Origin: an uncultured Amaricoccus sp.
GTDB taxonomy: Bacteria; Pseudomonadota; Alphaproteobacteria; Rhodobacterales; Rhodobacteraceae
Direction of reading: 5' to 3'
Assembly (NCBI RefSeq): GCF_937891315.1
Contig: NZ_CALAGI010000067.1
Span: 8,556 to 72,555 of the forward strand
Length of the DNA: 64,000 bases
The position numbers were made by a program, and so were the translations under genes. The notes beneath the pieces were generated by a model, which made no database searches, was not told where the DNA came from, and saw only the letters and a list, made by a program, of their open reading frames with translations. Below, one piece after another: positions 18,934 to 26,904 of this stretch. The number at the start of each line of letters is the position of its first letter. Positions within the stretch are counted from its first letter, which is position 1.

Positions 18934-20169
18934 ATGTCACGTGCCACGATGGCAGGCCCTGCCGGGCGCGCGGCGGCCAGCATGCGCGCCGGCTTCGCAG
19001 CGCTTGTTCTCGGCTATGTGCTCAGCCAGTTCTACCGCGCCTTCCTCGCCGTGCTCGCGCCGACCCTGAAGCGCGAGCTCGGCGCCTCGCCGGAGGATCT
19101 GGCCCTCGCCTCCGGTCTCTGGTTCGCGGTCTTCGCGGCGATGCAGATCCCGGTCGGCCTGCTGCTCGACCGGGTCGGGCCGCGGCGAACGGCGGGCTAT
19201 CTCTTCATCCTCGGCGGCGCCGGCGGGGCGGCGGCCTTCGCCACGGCGACCTCGCCACAAGGGATCGTGCTCGCGATGGCGCTGATCGGCGTCGGCTGCG
19301 CGCCCGTGCTGATGGCGGCGCTCTATATCTTCGCACGGGTCTATCCGCCGGCGATGTTCGCCAGCCTCGCCGGGTTGCTCATCGGCATCGGCTCGGCCGG
19401 CAATCTCGCCGCCGCGGCGCCGCTGACCTGGGCGGCGGACGCGTTCGGCTGGCGCGCGGCGATCTGGATCGTCGCGGCCGCCACGCTCGTCGTCGGCGCG
19501 GCGCTGCTCGCCCTCATCCATGACCCCGGACCCCCGCCGCCGAGCGACGCTGAACAGACCGGGTTCGTAGCGCTGCTGCGCCAGCCGGCGCTCTGGGTGA
19601 TGGTCCCGCTGATGCTGGTCTGCTACGGGCCGGCGGCGGGCATCCGCGGCCTCTGGGCCGGACCCTATTTCGCCGATGTCTTCGGGCTCGACGATGCGCG
19701 GATCGGCGTGCTGACCCTGTGGATGGCGCTCGCCATGGTGCTCGGGAACTTCGCCTATGGCCCGCTCGACCGGCTGCTCGGCACGCGCAAGTGGGTGATC
19801 GTGGGTGGCAATCTCGCCGTCGCTTCCTGCCTCGGGCTGCTCGCCCTGTGGCCGGCGGCGAGCCCCGGCCGCTCGGCGCTGCTCCTCGCCGGGGTCGGCT
19901 TCTTCGGCGCCTCCTATCCGATGATCATGGCGCATGGGCGCGCCTTCTTTCCGCATCATCTCGCGGGGCGCGGCGTGACCCTGGTCAACCTGATGGGAAT
20001 TGGCGGCGCCGGCTTGCTGCAGATCGCGAGCGGGCGGCTCTTCGCGGCCGCCGAGGGCCGGCCGGAGGCGGTGCCCGCTTCGGGATACGCGGCGATCTTT
20101 CTCTTCTTCGCCGCGCTGGTGCTCGTCGGGTCGGTGATTTACACGCTGAGCCAGGACAGGCTAGACTGA
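18934..20169 (+). CDS. Major facilitator superfamily permease
   Basis: A 411-residue integral membrane protein with about 12 hydrophobic segments. The loop 2-3 signature LLLDRVGPRRTAGYLF and the overall spacing are typical of MFS; the YVLSQFYRAFLAVLAPTLKRELGASPEDLALASGLWF opening resembles nitrate/oxalate-like and sugar-phosphate-like MFS permeases of Alphaproteobacteria. The ATG at 18934 follows GGGGGGAAG at ideal distance. It probably belongs to the TPP-enzyme/GNAT operon. It might also serve the YcaO locus that follows after 115 bases; that is inference only. The substrate cannot be told. Confidence 0.82.
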   Translation: MSRATMAGPAGRAAASMRAGFAALVLGYVLSQFYRAFLAVLAPTLKRELGASPEDLALASGLWFAVFAAMQIPVGLLLDRVGPRRTAGYLFILGGAGGAAAFATATSPQGIVLAMALIGVGCAPVLMAALYIFARVYPPAMFASLAGLLIGIGSAGNLAAAAPLTWAADAFGWRAAIWIVAAATLVVGAALLALIHDPGPPPPSDAEQTGFVALLRQPALWVMVPLMLVCYGPAAGIRGLWAGPYFADVFGLDDARIGVLTLWMALAMVLGNFAYGPLDRLLGTRKWVIVGGNLAVASCLGLLALWPAASPGRSALLLAGVGFFGASYPMIMAHGRAFFPHHLAGRGVTLVNLMGIGGAGLLQIASGRLFAAAEGRPEAVPASGYAAIFLFFAALVLVGSVIYTLSQDRLD

Positions 20170-20229
20170 AATCAGACGAGTGCCGGTCGACGCTGTTTCC
20201 GGAAGCGGACAAAAGGCCTGTGCTTGATG

Positions 20230-20244
20230 GTTAATTCACGTTAA
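20230..20244 (+). promoter_or_regulatory. GTTAA direct repeat upstream of the YcaO gene
   Basis: GTTAA occurs at 20230-20234 and again at 20240-20244, one helical turn apart, 40 bases before the YcaO start and in the only AT-rich patch of the 115-base gap. BTAD/SARP-type regulators bind short direct repeats near promoters, and CtrA sites in Alphaproteobacteria have TTAA halves spaced by 7 (here 6). Either reading is speculative; no -10 was identified. Confidence 0.3.
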
Positions 20245-20284
20245 GAAGTCCGTGAGCCATCAGGGCAGTTATTCGGACCGCGCA

Positions 20285-21427
20285 ATGACGCTCGAAGCGC
20301 CATCCCCTGTCGCATTTCCGCGGAGCGTTCTCCGACTGTGCGAGGCGCTCGGCCCGTCGCGGGAGGCCGCGCTCTTGTTGCCCTCGCTGCGGGCACTCGA
20401 CTGGGTGATGACCCTGCCGAACGCCGCCGCGCCCGGCTTCGCCTATCTCGGCGGCGCCTGCCGCGGCGTTCCGGTCGGTGGCGGCGGGCGCGACCTGACC
20501 GAGGCGGCGGCGCGCCTCGCCGGCGAGGCAGCGGAAGTGCTGGCGCAGGTCACGGAACCCTGTCTCGCCGACGGCCCGGCGGATCCGGCCATTGATCGCA
20601 TCTGGACGGCCGACGCCGGGAGCTCGGCCCGCGTCGCCGCGGTCAATCTGACCCGCGGCCGTCAGGTCGTGGTGCCGGCATCGGCGATCCATTTCGACAC
20701 CGGCTTCGACGCGAACCGCGCGGCCGAGGCGCCGCCGCGCAGCCTCGGGCTCGGCGCGGGACCGGATCGCGCGGCGGCGCGGCTCGCCGGACTGCTCGAG
20801 CTGATCGAGCGGGACGCGGCCTTCGCCTGGTGGATGGAGGGCCGGCGGCCGAGGGCGCTCGACGCCGTACCGACCGCGCCCGCCGCCGCCGATCTCGCCC
20901 GCATGCGCGCCGGCGCGGTCGCGCCCGGCCGGCCGACCACCTTTCTCGATCTGGCCTCGCCGACCGGAATCACCGTCGTCTGCGCGCTGTCGCGCGACCC
21001 GGGCGGCAACGGCCTCGCCTTCGGCCTCAAGGCCGGGCTTTGCCCGCGCCTCGCGGTCCAGGGCGCGATGATCGAGCTGCTGCAGATGGAGATGGCGCTG
21101 GAACTGGCCCGGCACCGGCTGGCCCAGGGTCGCGACACCGGAAGCGACGAAGGCCCGCTCCGCCGCGCAGCACTCGATCCCGACGCGTTCGACGCCTTCT
21201 CGCCGCTGCCGGCCGCGGCCGGCGAGGGTCCGTCGATCGCCGGGCTCGACGATCTGACCGCGCATCTCGCGACACTCGGGCACGAGGTCACGGTCGCCGA
21301 TCTCGAAGGTCCGGCCGCGGCGCCGCTGCACGTGGCGAAGGTCTTCGTGCCGGGCCTCCGGCCGATGCCGGGCGGCGCGGCGCGGGCGACGCGCGGCGCG
21401 CCCGGGACAGAGGCGGACCTGATGTGA
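20285..21427 (+). CDS. YcaO-domain protein
   Basis: A 380-residue stand-alone YcaO protein. The ATP-binding core motifs are visible in order: GGGRDLTEAAARLAGEAAEVLA (~66-88), GAGPDRAAARLAGLLELIERD (~158-177) and NGLAFGLKAGL...AMIELLQMEMALELA (~242-275, with E264 and Q267 in the usual ExxQ arrangement). The C-terminus reads VFVPGLRPMPGG and lacks the PxPxP tail typical of azoline-forming cyclodehydratases. YcaO enzymes phosphorylate amide backbones to make azolines, thioamides or amidines in peptides and proteins. No partner E1-like, Ocin-ThiF or TfuA gene is adjacent and no precursor peptide was found. The stop overlaps the start of the BTAD regulator by 4 bases. The start could instead be a GTG at 20252. 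Confidence 0.82.
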   Translation: MTLEAPSPVAFPRSVLRLCEALGPSREAALLLPSLRALDWVMTLPNAAAPGFAYLGGACRGVPVGGGGRDLTEAAARLAGEAAEVLAQVTEPCLADGPADPAIDRIWTADAGSSARVAAVNLTRGRQVVVPASAIHFDTGFDANRAAEAPPRSLGLGAGPDRAAARLAGLLELIERDAAFAWWMEGRRPRALDAVPTAPAAADLARMRAGAVAPGRPTTFLDLASPTGITVVCALSRDPGGNGLAFGLKAGLCPRLAVQGAMIELLQMEMALELARHRLAQGRDTGSDEGPLRRAALDPDAFDAFSPLPAAAGEGPSIAGLDDLTAHLATLGHEVTVADLEGPAAAPLHVAKVFVPGLRPMPGGAARATRGAPGTEADLM

Positions 21428-23391
21428 ACGCCGAGAACCCGCCCCGCGCGATCTTCCTGACCACCGCCGGCACCATGCGACTGCTGGTGGATGGGCGCGA
21501 GCTGATGCTTTCCAGCCGCAAATCGCTGGCGATCCTCACCTATCTCACCCTGCAATCCACCCGCTCGGAAAGCCGCGAACGGATCGCCGCCCTGCTCTGG
21601 AGCGATTCCGGCGGCGAGCACGGCCGCGCCGCGCTGCGCCAGACGCTGCGCCGGCTGAAGCTCGACCTCGGCCCGGCCGAGGATCTGGTGGAGGCCGACC
21701 GCAACAGCCTGCGCCTGACCCGGCCGGTGCGGGTCGATATTCTCGATGCGATCGAGGCGGCCGAAGCCGGTGCCCCACCCACCACGTCGCACGCCGACGG
21801 TCCCGACCTCGGGCGGCTGTTCGCCGATCTCGACGATCTCGACCCGGACTTCAACCTGTGGCTCGCGGTGCAGCGCGAGCGGCTGGGATCGCAGCTGCTC
21901 GCGCGGCTCGAAGCCGCGCTCATCGCCGCCACCGACGGTGCCCGGCGCCTCGCCTTGGCGGAATCGCTTCTGCGGACCGATCCGACGCACGAGGCCGCCG
22001 CCCGCGCCGCGATGCAGGCGCATATGGCCCAGGGCGATACCGCGCAGGCGATGCGCGTCTATGAGCGGCTCTGGCAGGTGCTGGACGAGGAGCTGGATGT
22101 CGAGCCCTCGGAACAGACCCAGACGCTCTATGTCGCGATCAAGCAGGGCAATCCGCAGCCCGCGCCGGCGCCGGTCGCGACCGAGGATCTGCTGGCGCCG
22201 ATCGCCATCGTGGTGGACCGCACCCAGGGGCAGGCGCAACTGCCCGCCGACTACGCCTATTTCGGCTCGATCTTTCGCGACGAGATGATCGCGGCGCTGT
22301 CGCGGTTCCGCGACTGGCTGGTCATCGACGGCGAGCATGGCGGGCCGACGCCGCCGACCTATCGCGCCTATTTCCTGCGAATTACCCTGCATGTGCGGGA
22401 CGACGGCATCGTCGTCGCCATGATGCTGGTCGACCAGAGCGACAGCCGCTGCGTCTGGGCCGAACGCTACACCGCGACGCTCGACGGCATGGCGGTGCTG
22501 CACCGCACGGCGCTGCGCAATCTCGCGGTCGCGCTCAATGTGCATCTCTCGGTCGCGCGGTTGCAGAGCACGCGCGAGCTCTCGACGCCGATGGGCCGCA
22601 AATACGAGCTCTGGATGCAGGCCCAGGCGCTGATGGGCGAATGGCGGTCGGACGACGAGAACCGGGCCGAGCGCATCCTGCGCGACCTGATCGAGACGAC
22701 GCCGACCTTCGCACCCGCCATGGTGGCGCTGGCGCAGATCCTGAATTCGGGTCCGATCGTCTTTCCCGGCCGGCTTCGGCGCGCCGAGGTGCTCGAGGAA
22801 TCGCTGCGACTGACCTCGCGCGCCGTCATGCTCGATCCGCTCGACAGCCGGACGCATCTTTCGCGATCCTGGGCGCATGCGATCTCGCGGGCGCATTCGG
22901 CGGCGCTCAGCCATCTCGACCTGGCGCTCGACCTCAACGAGAATGATCCCTGGACCATCGTCTCCGCCGCGCTCGGCTTCGCCTTCGCGGGGGAGTTCGA
23001 CCAGAGCCGCGGGCTGGTGGCGCAGGCACGGGCCTTCGGCATGCGCTATTCCCGGGCCGCGCAGGGCTATATCGCGGTCGCGCTCTATCTCTGCGGCGAA
23101 TACGAGGCGGCGGTGGACGCCGCCGAGGTGGCAGGGGACGCGATCATCAACCTGCCGGCCTGGGCCGCCGCCAGCCAGATCGCCTTGGGCGAGCCCGCCG
23201 CCGCCGGCCGGTCGATGAAGACCTTCCTCAATCTCGCACGGGGCGACTGGGTCGGCGCGCCGAACCCGCGCGACGAGGATGTGATCGACTGGTTCATGGG
23301 CTGCTTCCCGATCCGGGCGGACGACATCCGGGCGGAGTTGCGCAAGCGGCTGAAACAGGCCGTGATCGAGACAAAAAAGGCGGCTGGATAA
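21424..23391 (+). CDS. Winged-helix/BTAD regulator with TolB-like and TPR domains
   Basis: A 655-residue SARP-like regulator starting at a GTG that overlaps the YcaO stop (GTGA). Domain order: N-terminal OmpR-type winged helix (residues ~15-95, LLVDGRELMLSSRKSLAILTYLTLQS...ERIAALLWSD...LRQTLRRLKLDL); a BTAD helical domain (~110-240, with FNLWLAVQRERLGSQLLARLEAAL and AMRVYERLWQVLDEELDVEPSEQTQ); a TolB-like sensor region (~255-370, YFGSIFRDEMIAALSRFRDWLVIDG); and a C-terminal TPR array (~390-610). Such proteins activate nearby genes, so it likely controls the YcaO gene with which it is coupled and perhaps the convergent peroxidase. There is no cyclase catalytic domain. The last codons form one arm of the terminator used by the opposite gene. 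Confidence 0.83.
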   Translation: MNAENPPRAIFLTTAGTMRLLVDGRELMLSSRKSLAILTYLTLQSTRSESRERIAALLWSDSGGEHGRAALRQTLRRLKLDLGPAEDLVEADRNSLRLTRPVRVDILDAIEAAEAGAPPTTSHADGPDLGRLFADLDDLDPDFNLWLAVQRERLGSQLLARLEAALIAATDGARRLALAESLLRTDPTHEAAARAAMQAHMAQGDTAQAMRVYERLWQVLDEELDVEPSEQTQTLYVAIKQGNPQPAPAPVATEDLLAPIAIVVDRTQGQAQLPADYAYFGSIFRDEMIAALSRFRDWLVIDGEHGGPTPPTYRAYFLRITLHVRDDGIVVAMMLVDQSDSRCVWAERYTATLDGMAVLHRTALRNLAVALNVHLSVARLQSTRELSTPMGRKYELWMQAQALMGEWRSDDENRAERILRDLIETTPTFAPAMVALAQILNSGPIVFPGRLRRAEVLEESLRLTSRAVMLDPLDSRTHLSRSWAHAISRAHSAALSHLDLALDLNENDPWTIVSAALGFAFAGEFDQSRGLVAQARAFGMRYSRAAQGYIAVALYLCGEYEAAVDAAEVAGDAIINLPAWAAASQIALGEPAAAGRSMKTFLNLARGDWVGAPNPRDEDVIDWFMGCFPIRADDIRAELRKRLKQAVIETKKAAG

Positions 23392-23400
23392 CCAGCCGCC
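23379..23400 (-). terminator. Intrinsic terminator of the peroxidase gene, embedded in the end of the BTAD gene
   Basis: GGCGGCTGG (23379-23387) and CCAGCCGCC (23392-23400) form a perfect 9-bp stem with a 4-base loop. Read on the minus strand, the stem is followed at once by TTTTTTGT (complement of 23371-23378), a textbook Rho-independent terminator for the minus-strand peroxidase transcript. On the plus strand there is no T run. The left arm and the T tract are also the last codons of the BTAD regulator (TKKAAG) and its stop lies in the loop. Confidence 0.8.
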
Positions 23401-23469
23401 AGTCTTGGTCAGGGAGAAAGCAAACCGGACGCGATCGGTCTGCGTCGGAGCCCGTGGGCGGGACGGTGT

Positions 23470-23564
23470 CCCCACCTCCGCGGCCTCGAAGGTGGGGTCG
23501 GGCGACGGCCGCGCGCGGGAGGGGATACCGGCCCCCCGCGGCGCTCCAGCCTCTGCCCGACCCC
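23470..23564. other. Two mutually exclusive hairpins in the convergent BTAD/peroxidase gap
   Basis: CCCCACCT (23470-23477) pairs with AGGTGGGG (23490-23497). Overlapping the latter, GGGGTCGGGC (23494-23503) pairs with GCCCGACCCC (23555-23564), enclosing a further GC-rich stem. Because bases 23494-23497 are shared, only one of the two stems can form at full length. The stretch lies after the stops of both convergent genes and encodes no plausible peptide. It may be a 3'-UTR structure or a degenerate palindromic repeat. Confidence 0.45.
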
Positions 23565-23572
23565 GGCTTCGA

Positions 23573-25516
23573 CTAGCGGCACTGGGCGATCGTGTAGTCG
23601 CCAACCCTTGCGAGCAGGGTGTCGAGCGGCGACATCACCGGGCCGAAGCCCGGGCGATAGTGATCCGCGTAGAATTGCGGCAAGGGATACTGGCCCGCCG
23701 GCGCCTCCGGATCGGACATGCGATCGAGGCTTTCCTCGAGCATTTCCTTCACCGGCAGCCGCAGCACCAGGGTTTCGAGCGTGCTCTGGACAAACTCGAC
23801 ATTTTTGATCCGCTCGGGCACGGTGGCGATGCCCTCCATCTGGTCCTTGAGTTCGGCGACATCGCGCGGCCGGGTCGCCGGATCGACGCTCCATTGTGCG
23901 ATGAGCCGGCCCATTTCGATGAAATCCGCCACCTCGATGCGGGAGATGAGCTTCGGCGCGGAACTGGACGGAGCATTCGTATCGAACATTCTGGTCTCTC
24001 CGGTTCTGGTTTTCGCAGCCGCGGCCGCGGCCGGGGCCTTGGGGTCCTTGGCATGCAGTCTGGCGCCTTCCGCGAACTTGTAGTGCCGCTGCAGAAAGCG
24101 GATGAGCTCGGCCATGGTGCTCGGCGCGGGCCCCTGGAAGAGCTGTGCGCGCGCCTCCTCGACGGCGGGATCGTCGCGCCTGTCGGGCAGCGCGGCGGAC
24201 AAGGTCTCGCCCATGATGATCGAGCCGAGCGCGCCGAGCGTCTTGCCGTCGGTATCCGCGTCCGCCTCGATCATCAGGAACAGCGTCAGCGGCGGATTCC
24301 GGGCCATCGCCTCGGCGATGCCTTCGTCGAGCTTCGCCTCGCGCAGCGCCTCGGTCAGCCAGCCGCGCAGCACGCCGGTCCATCGGTCCTCGTCCCCGGC
24401 GAAGCAGCCGGCGAACGCGCCGGGATGCCGCTCGGCGGCCCGGGCGATCAGCGTCTTCACCGAGCAGAGATCCCCTCGCGAGCAGGCGAGCAGGTCGCGC
24501 AGCACGATGCTGTCGCCCGGCGGATCGCCCGCCGCGAGCCCCGCGCCGGTGGCGATCGGCCGCGCCACGTGCGGACCGAGGGCGCGCGCGAACTGCGGCG
24601 CGTCCGGCCCGATGGCGAAGAAGCGCGAGAAATCGACCAGCCAGTCCTCGGTCAGCGGCATGTAGCTCGGGCGGCCCGAAGAGGTGTGGCGGAGGATGTC
24701 GCGCAGACCCGTCACTGGCCGGAGGTCGTTCAGCTGGTAGATCTCGCGGATCAGGCCGTGGCCCAGCCGGCCGACGCCCGCCATGAACTCGCGCGGCGCC
24801 CGGCGCCGACGCAAGCCGGGGCCGCCCGCGTCGACGAAGCGCGCGCGAAGGTCCGGTTTCAGCCAGACGCCGAGCACGTCGTTGCGGACCGCGTCGCGAT
24901 AGATGCCGCGGGTGATCTCGCGGGCCATCTCGAATGCCTGACGCGCGCCCATCATCTCGACCAGCGAGCCGGCGAAGGCGTTGTGTGCCAGTGCCCAGAC
25001 GGTCTGCATCTGCGCGAGGAGCGCGTTGTTGTCCGAGAAGCTGTTCGGGACCAGCACCTCGCTCTTGGTATCGACGCCCTTGGCATCGAGATGCGGGCAG
25101 GATTCGCGCGGCAGGTCGCGCGCCGCGCCCCAGGCCGGCGAGGTCGCGGTCGGGCGGGTCCGGCCGAGGCGCAGCAGGTAGCGCGTACCGCCCGGCTCGG
25201 TCGGCACCTGATAGCAGAAGGCGTCGTGACGCGGCCCGTCGCCATAGATGAGCGCGAGGTCGAGCAGGCTTTCCTCGGCGGTGCCCTCGCGGGTCAGGAA
25301 ATCGAGGTCATGCACCGCGAACTGGGTGAGATAGGTCGTGCCGGACGGGATCTCGGACAGTTTGTGCGGAGCGTGCTTGTCGCCGATCTTCTTCGCGATC
25401 GCCTTCAGGATCGCCAGCCCCTCGGCGGCTTCGGGATCGCCGATCATGACGAACCGCTCGCCCTTTGCCGGCGAATCGAAAATGTCCCTTTGATCGGTCG
25501 TCGCTGGCTGCGTCAT
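23573..25516 (-). CDS. Animal-type haem peroxidase (bacterial An_peroxidase family) with an extra C-terminal domain
   Basis: A 647-residue protein without signal peptide or membrane segment. The distal-haem motif is TYLTQFAVHDLDF (H69; QFxxHDLxF in myeloperoxidase-type enzymes) and the proximal segment is SDNNALLAQMQTVWALAHNAFAGSL (H178-N179; compare ExHN) followed by AREITRGIYRDAV. The peroxidase domain spans ~55-480. An Ala-rich linker (KAPAAAAAAK, ~495-505) leads to a 138-residue C-terminal region of unknown function that has its own potential ribosome site (see findings). GGGGGAAA precedes the ATG at 25516. It is convergent with the YcaO-BTAD pair and divergent from a LacI gene. Substrate unknown; bacterial members are involved in oxidative or halide chemistry. 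Confidence 0.8.
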   Translation of the reverse strand: MTQPATTDQRDIFDSPAKGERFVMIGDPEAAEGLAILKAIAKKIGDKHAPHKLSEIPSGTTYLTQFAVHDLDFLTREGTAEESLLDLALIYGDGPRHDAFCYQVPTEPGGTRYLLRLGRTRPTATSPAWGAARDLPRESCPHLDAKGVDTKSEVLVPNSFSDNNALLAQMQTVWALAHNAFAGSLVEMMGARQAFEMAREITRGIYRDAVRNDVLGVWLKPDLRARFVDAGGPGLRRRRAPREFMAGVGRLGHGLIREIYQLNDLRPVTGLRDILRHTSSGRPSYMPLTEDWLVDFSRFFAIGPDAPQFARALGPHVARPIATGAGLAAGDPPGDSIVLRDLLACSRGDLCSVKTLIARAAERHPGAFAGCFAGDEDRWTGVLRGWLTEALREAKLDEGIAEAMARNPPLTLFLMIEADADTDGKTLGALGSIIMGETLSAALPDRRDDPAVEEARAQLFQGPAPSTMAELIRFLQRHYKFAEGARLHAKDPKAPAAAAAAKTRTGETRMFDTNAPSSSAPKLISRIEVADFIEMGRLIAQWSVDPATRPRDVAELKDQMEGIATVPERIKNVEFVQSTLETLVLRLPVKEMLEESLDRMSDPEAPAGQYPLPQFYADHYRPGFGPVMSPLDTLLARVGDYTIAQCR

Positions 25517-25750
25517 CGATTTTCCCCCGGCCCTGCGCTTGTCGTCAAGAAATCACGCCCTGCGTTACGCTTGCGTGACAGAATGATCGCACGACGGATA
25601 GCGCGTCCGGCGACTCACCGCCGGTGACTGATGAGCGGTTGACTGAAGCGGACAGATGATTCCGCTATGCGATTAGTTTGGATTGCCAAGACGCCGCGAA
25701 TGCCGCATAGCAAGACAAAAGGCGTAGACCGGCGTTCTAGGGAGGAAGGC
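25517..25750. promoter_or_regulatory. Divergent promoter region, peroxidase / LacI regulator
   Basis: This 234-base spacer serves two divergent genes. It contains the palindrome TCACCG-C-CGGTGA at 25615-25627 and a looser inverted repeat TCACGC/GCGTGA (about 25553-25578). LacI-type operators are palindromes with a central CG, but the 13-base one here is not the canonical form, so a link to the adjacent LacI gene is a guess. No promoter hexamers could be assigned with confidence. Confidence 0.3.
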
Positions 25751-26782
25751 ATGGGAATCCGTCTGCTCGCACGGGAACTGAATCTGTCGATCGGCACGGT
25801 GTCGCGGGCGCTCAACAATCGCCCCGATGTCAATGACGACACCCGCGCGCGGGTAAAGGAAGCGGCGCGGCGCACGGGCTACGTGCCCGACCAGTCGGGC
25901 CGCAGCCTGCGCAAGGGTCGCACCGGTATCGTCGCAGTGGTGATTCCAACCGCCGGAGCCGGCGCGCAGACCGACGGCGGCCTTTTCGCCTTGCTCGAAG
26001 GCTGCCGACGCGGGCTGCGCGAGGTCGAACTCGATCTCGTCGTGCTGTTCAGCGGTCCCGACGAAGACGCGCTCGAATGTCTGCGGCGCATCGTGTCGCG
26101 GCGCATCGCCGACGCGGTGATCATCAATCACACCACGGCCTGCGATCCGCGGCTCGCCTATCTGCGCGCGAGCGGCGTCGAGCATGTCTCGCTCGGGCGC
26201 AGCGCCGGCTGCGCCCCCGAGAGTTGGGTCGATTTCGATTTCGAGTTCGCGGCGGCTGAATCCGCCCGTCTCTTCCTCCGCGCCGGACATCGCCGCTTCG
26301 CGCTGGCGCTGAGCGAGCCGCGGATGAACTACGAGGATCTGCTGGTCGAGGCCTTCCGGGGCGAACTGGCGCGGCAAGGGGTTCCGACGGAGGCGGCGGT
26401 GGTGCTGCGCACGCTCGGCGCCCGGTTGACCGCCGAGGGGCGCGCGGCCTTCACCGACGCCGCGGCGCCGACGGCGGTTCTCGCCGGGCATGAGGGCATC
26501 GCCGCCGGGCTCTATGGCGACCTCGCGGAACTCGGCTTGCGGGTGGGCCGCGACGTGGCGCTGGTCAGCACCTCGCCGATCGTCGACAACCGGATGTTGT
26601 CACCGCGGCTGACGCATTTCGACACCGATCTCGACGCCGCGGGGGCCGCGCTCGCCGAACGGCTGATCGCAGTGCTGCCCGAACGGGGAGTCCCGCGCCG
26701 GACCCCGCCCCCGGCCCTGATCCCGCTGCGTCTGGTGACACAGGCCAGCCATTTCGCAACGGCCGCCGTCGCGCCGGTCTAG
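25751..26782 (+). CDS. LacI-family transcriptional regulator
   Basis: A 343-residue repressor. The helix-turn-helix is at the extreme N-terminus (MGIRLLARELNLSIGTVSRALNNRPDV, residues 1-27) with the LacI hinge region after it, then a periplasmic-binding-protein-like sensor domain (IVAVVIPTAGAGAQTDGG to ALVSTSPIVDN). GGAGGAAGG stands just before the ATG at 25751; the frame extends back to 25667 without a ribosome site. It is convergent with the Gfo/Idh-isomerase-dehydratase operon, which it probably regulates, with a sugar or sugar acid as inducer. Its stop codon TAG is the terminal TAG of the 69-bp palindromic repeat described separately. Confidence 0.85.
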   Translation: MGIRLLARELNLSIGTVSRALNNRPDVNDDTRARVKEAARRTGYVPDQSGRSLRKGRTGIVAVVIPTAGAGAQTDGGLFALLEGCRRGLREVELDLVVLFSGPDEDALECLRRIVSRRIADAVIINHTTACDPRLAYLRASGVEHVSLGRSAGCAPESWVDFDFEFAAAESARLFLRAGHRRFALALSEPRMNYEDLLVEAFRGELARQGVPTEAAVVLRTLGARLTAEGRAAFTDAAAPTAVLAGHEGIAAGLYGDLAELGLRVGRDVALVSTSPIVDNRMLSPRLTHFDTDLDAAGAALAERLIAVLPERGVPRRTPPPALIPLRLVTQASHFATAAVAPV

Positions 26783-26847
26783 AGCAATATCCAACCGGAC
26801 GGAATCGTTCGGTGTTTAAGATATTGCGAAAACTCAAAACTCTGGAG
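26779..26847 (+). repeat. 69-bp stop-codon-associated palindromic repeat, copy A
   Basis: Begins CTAGAGCAATATCCAACC and ends with CTCTGGAG. It contains an outer stem GCAATATC/GATATTGC and an inner hairpin CCGGACG-GAAT-CGTTCGG (one G-U pair). By eye it matches copy B (34636-34704, reverse orientation) at 59 of 69 positions. The first TAG is the stop codon of the LacI regulator. It lies between the convergent LacI and Gfo/Idh genes, where it could act as a transcript 3'-end structure. Confidence 0.85.
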
Positions 26848-26904
26848 CGGCTCGGCCGGATCGGACTTCGCTTCAGGCGGCGCGATCACGGCCCTGACCT
26901 CGCG

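Noticed and set aside
14562..18983. A 1473-codon open frame on the minus strand
   Set aside because: It runs opposite the ABC-F, TPP-enzyme and GNAT genes, has low-complexity Arg/Gly/Ala composition and no domain; the plus-strand genes have intact motifs. It is a high-GC shadow frame.
20170..20284. Search for a RiPP precursor peptide next to the YcaO gene
   Set aside because: The only short frames (for example a 15-codon GTG frame ending at about 20227 and MVNSR) are not Cys/Ser/Thr-rich, lack ribosome sites and do not look like leader-core peptides. The 23392-23572 gap also gave only Arg/Pro-rich frames.
20662..23604. A 980-codon open frame on the minus strand
   Set aside because: Antisense to the YcaO and BTAD genes, which carry recognisable domains and a coupled start; the antisense product is Arg-rich without motifs.
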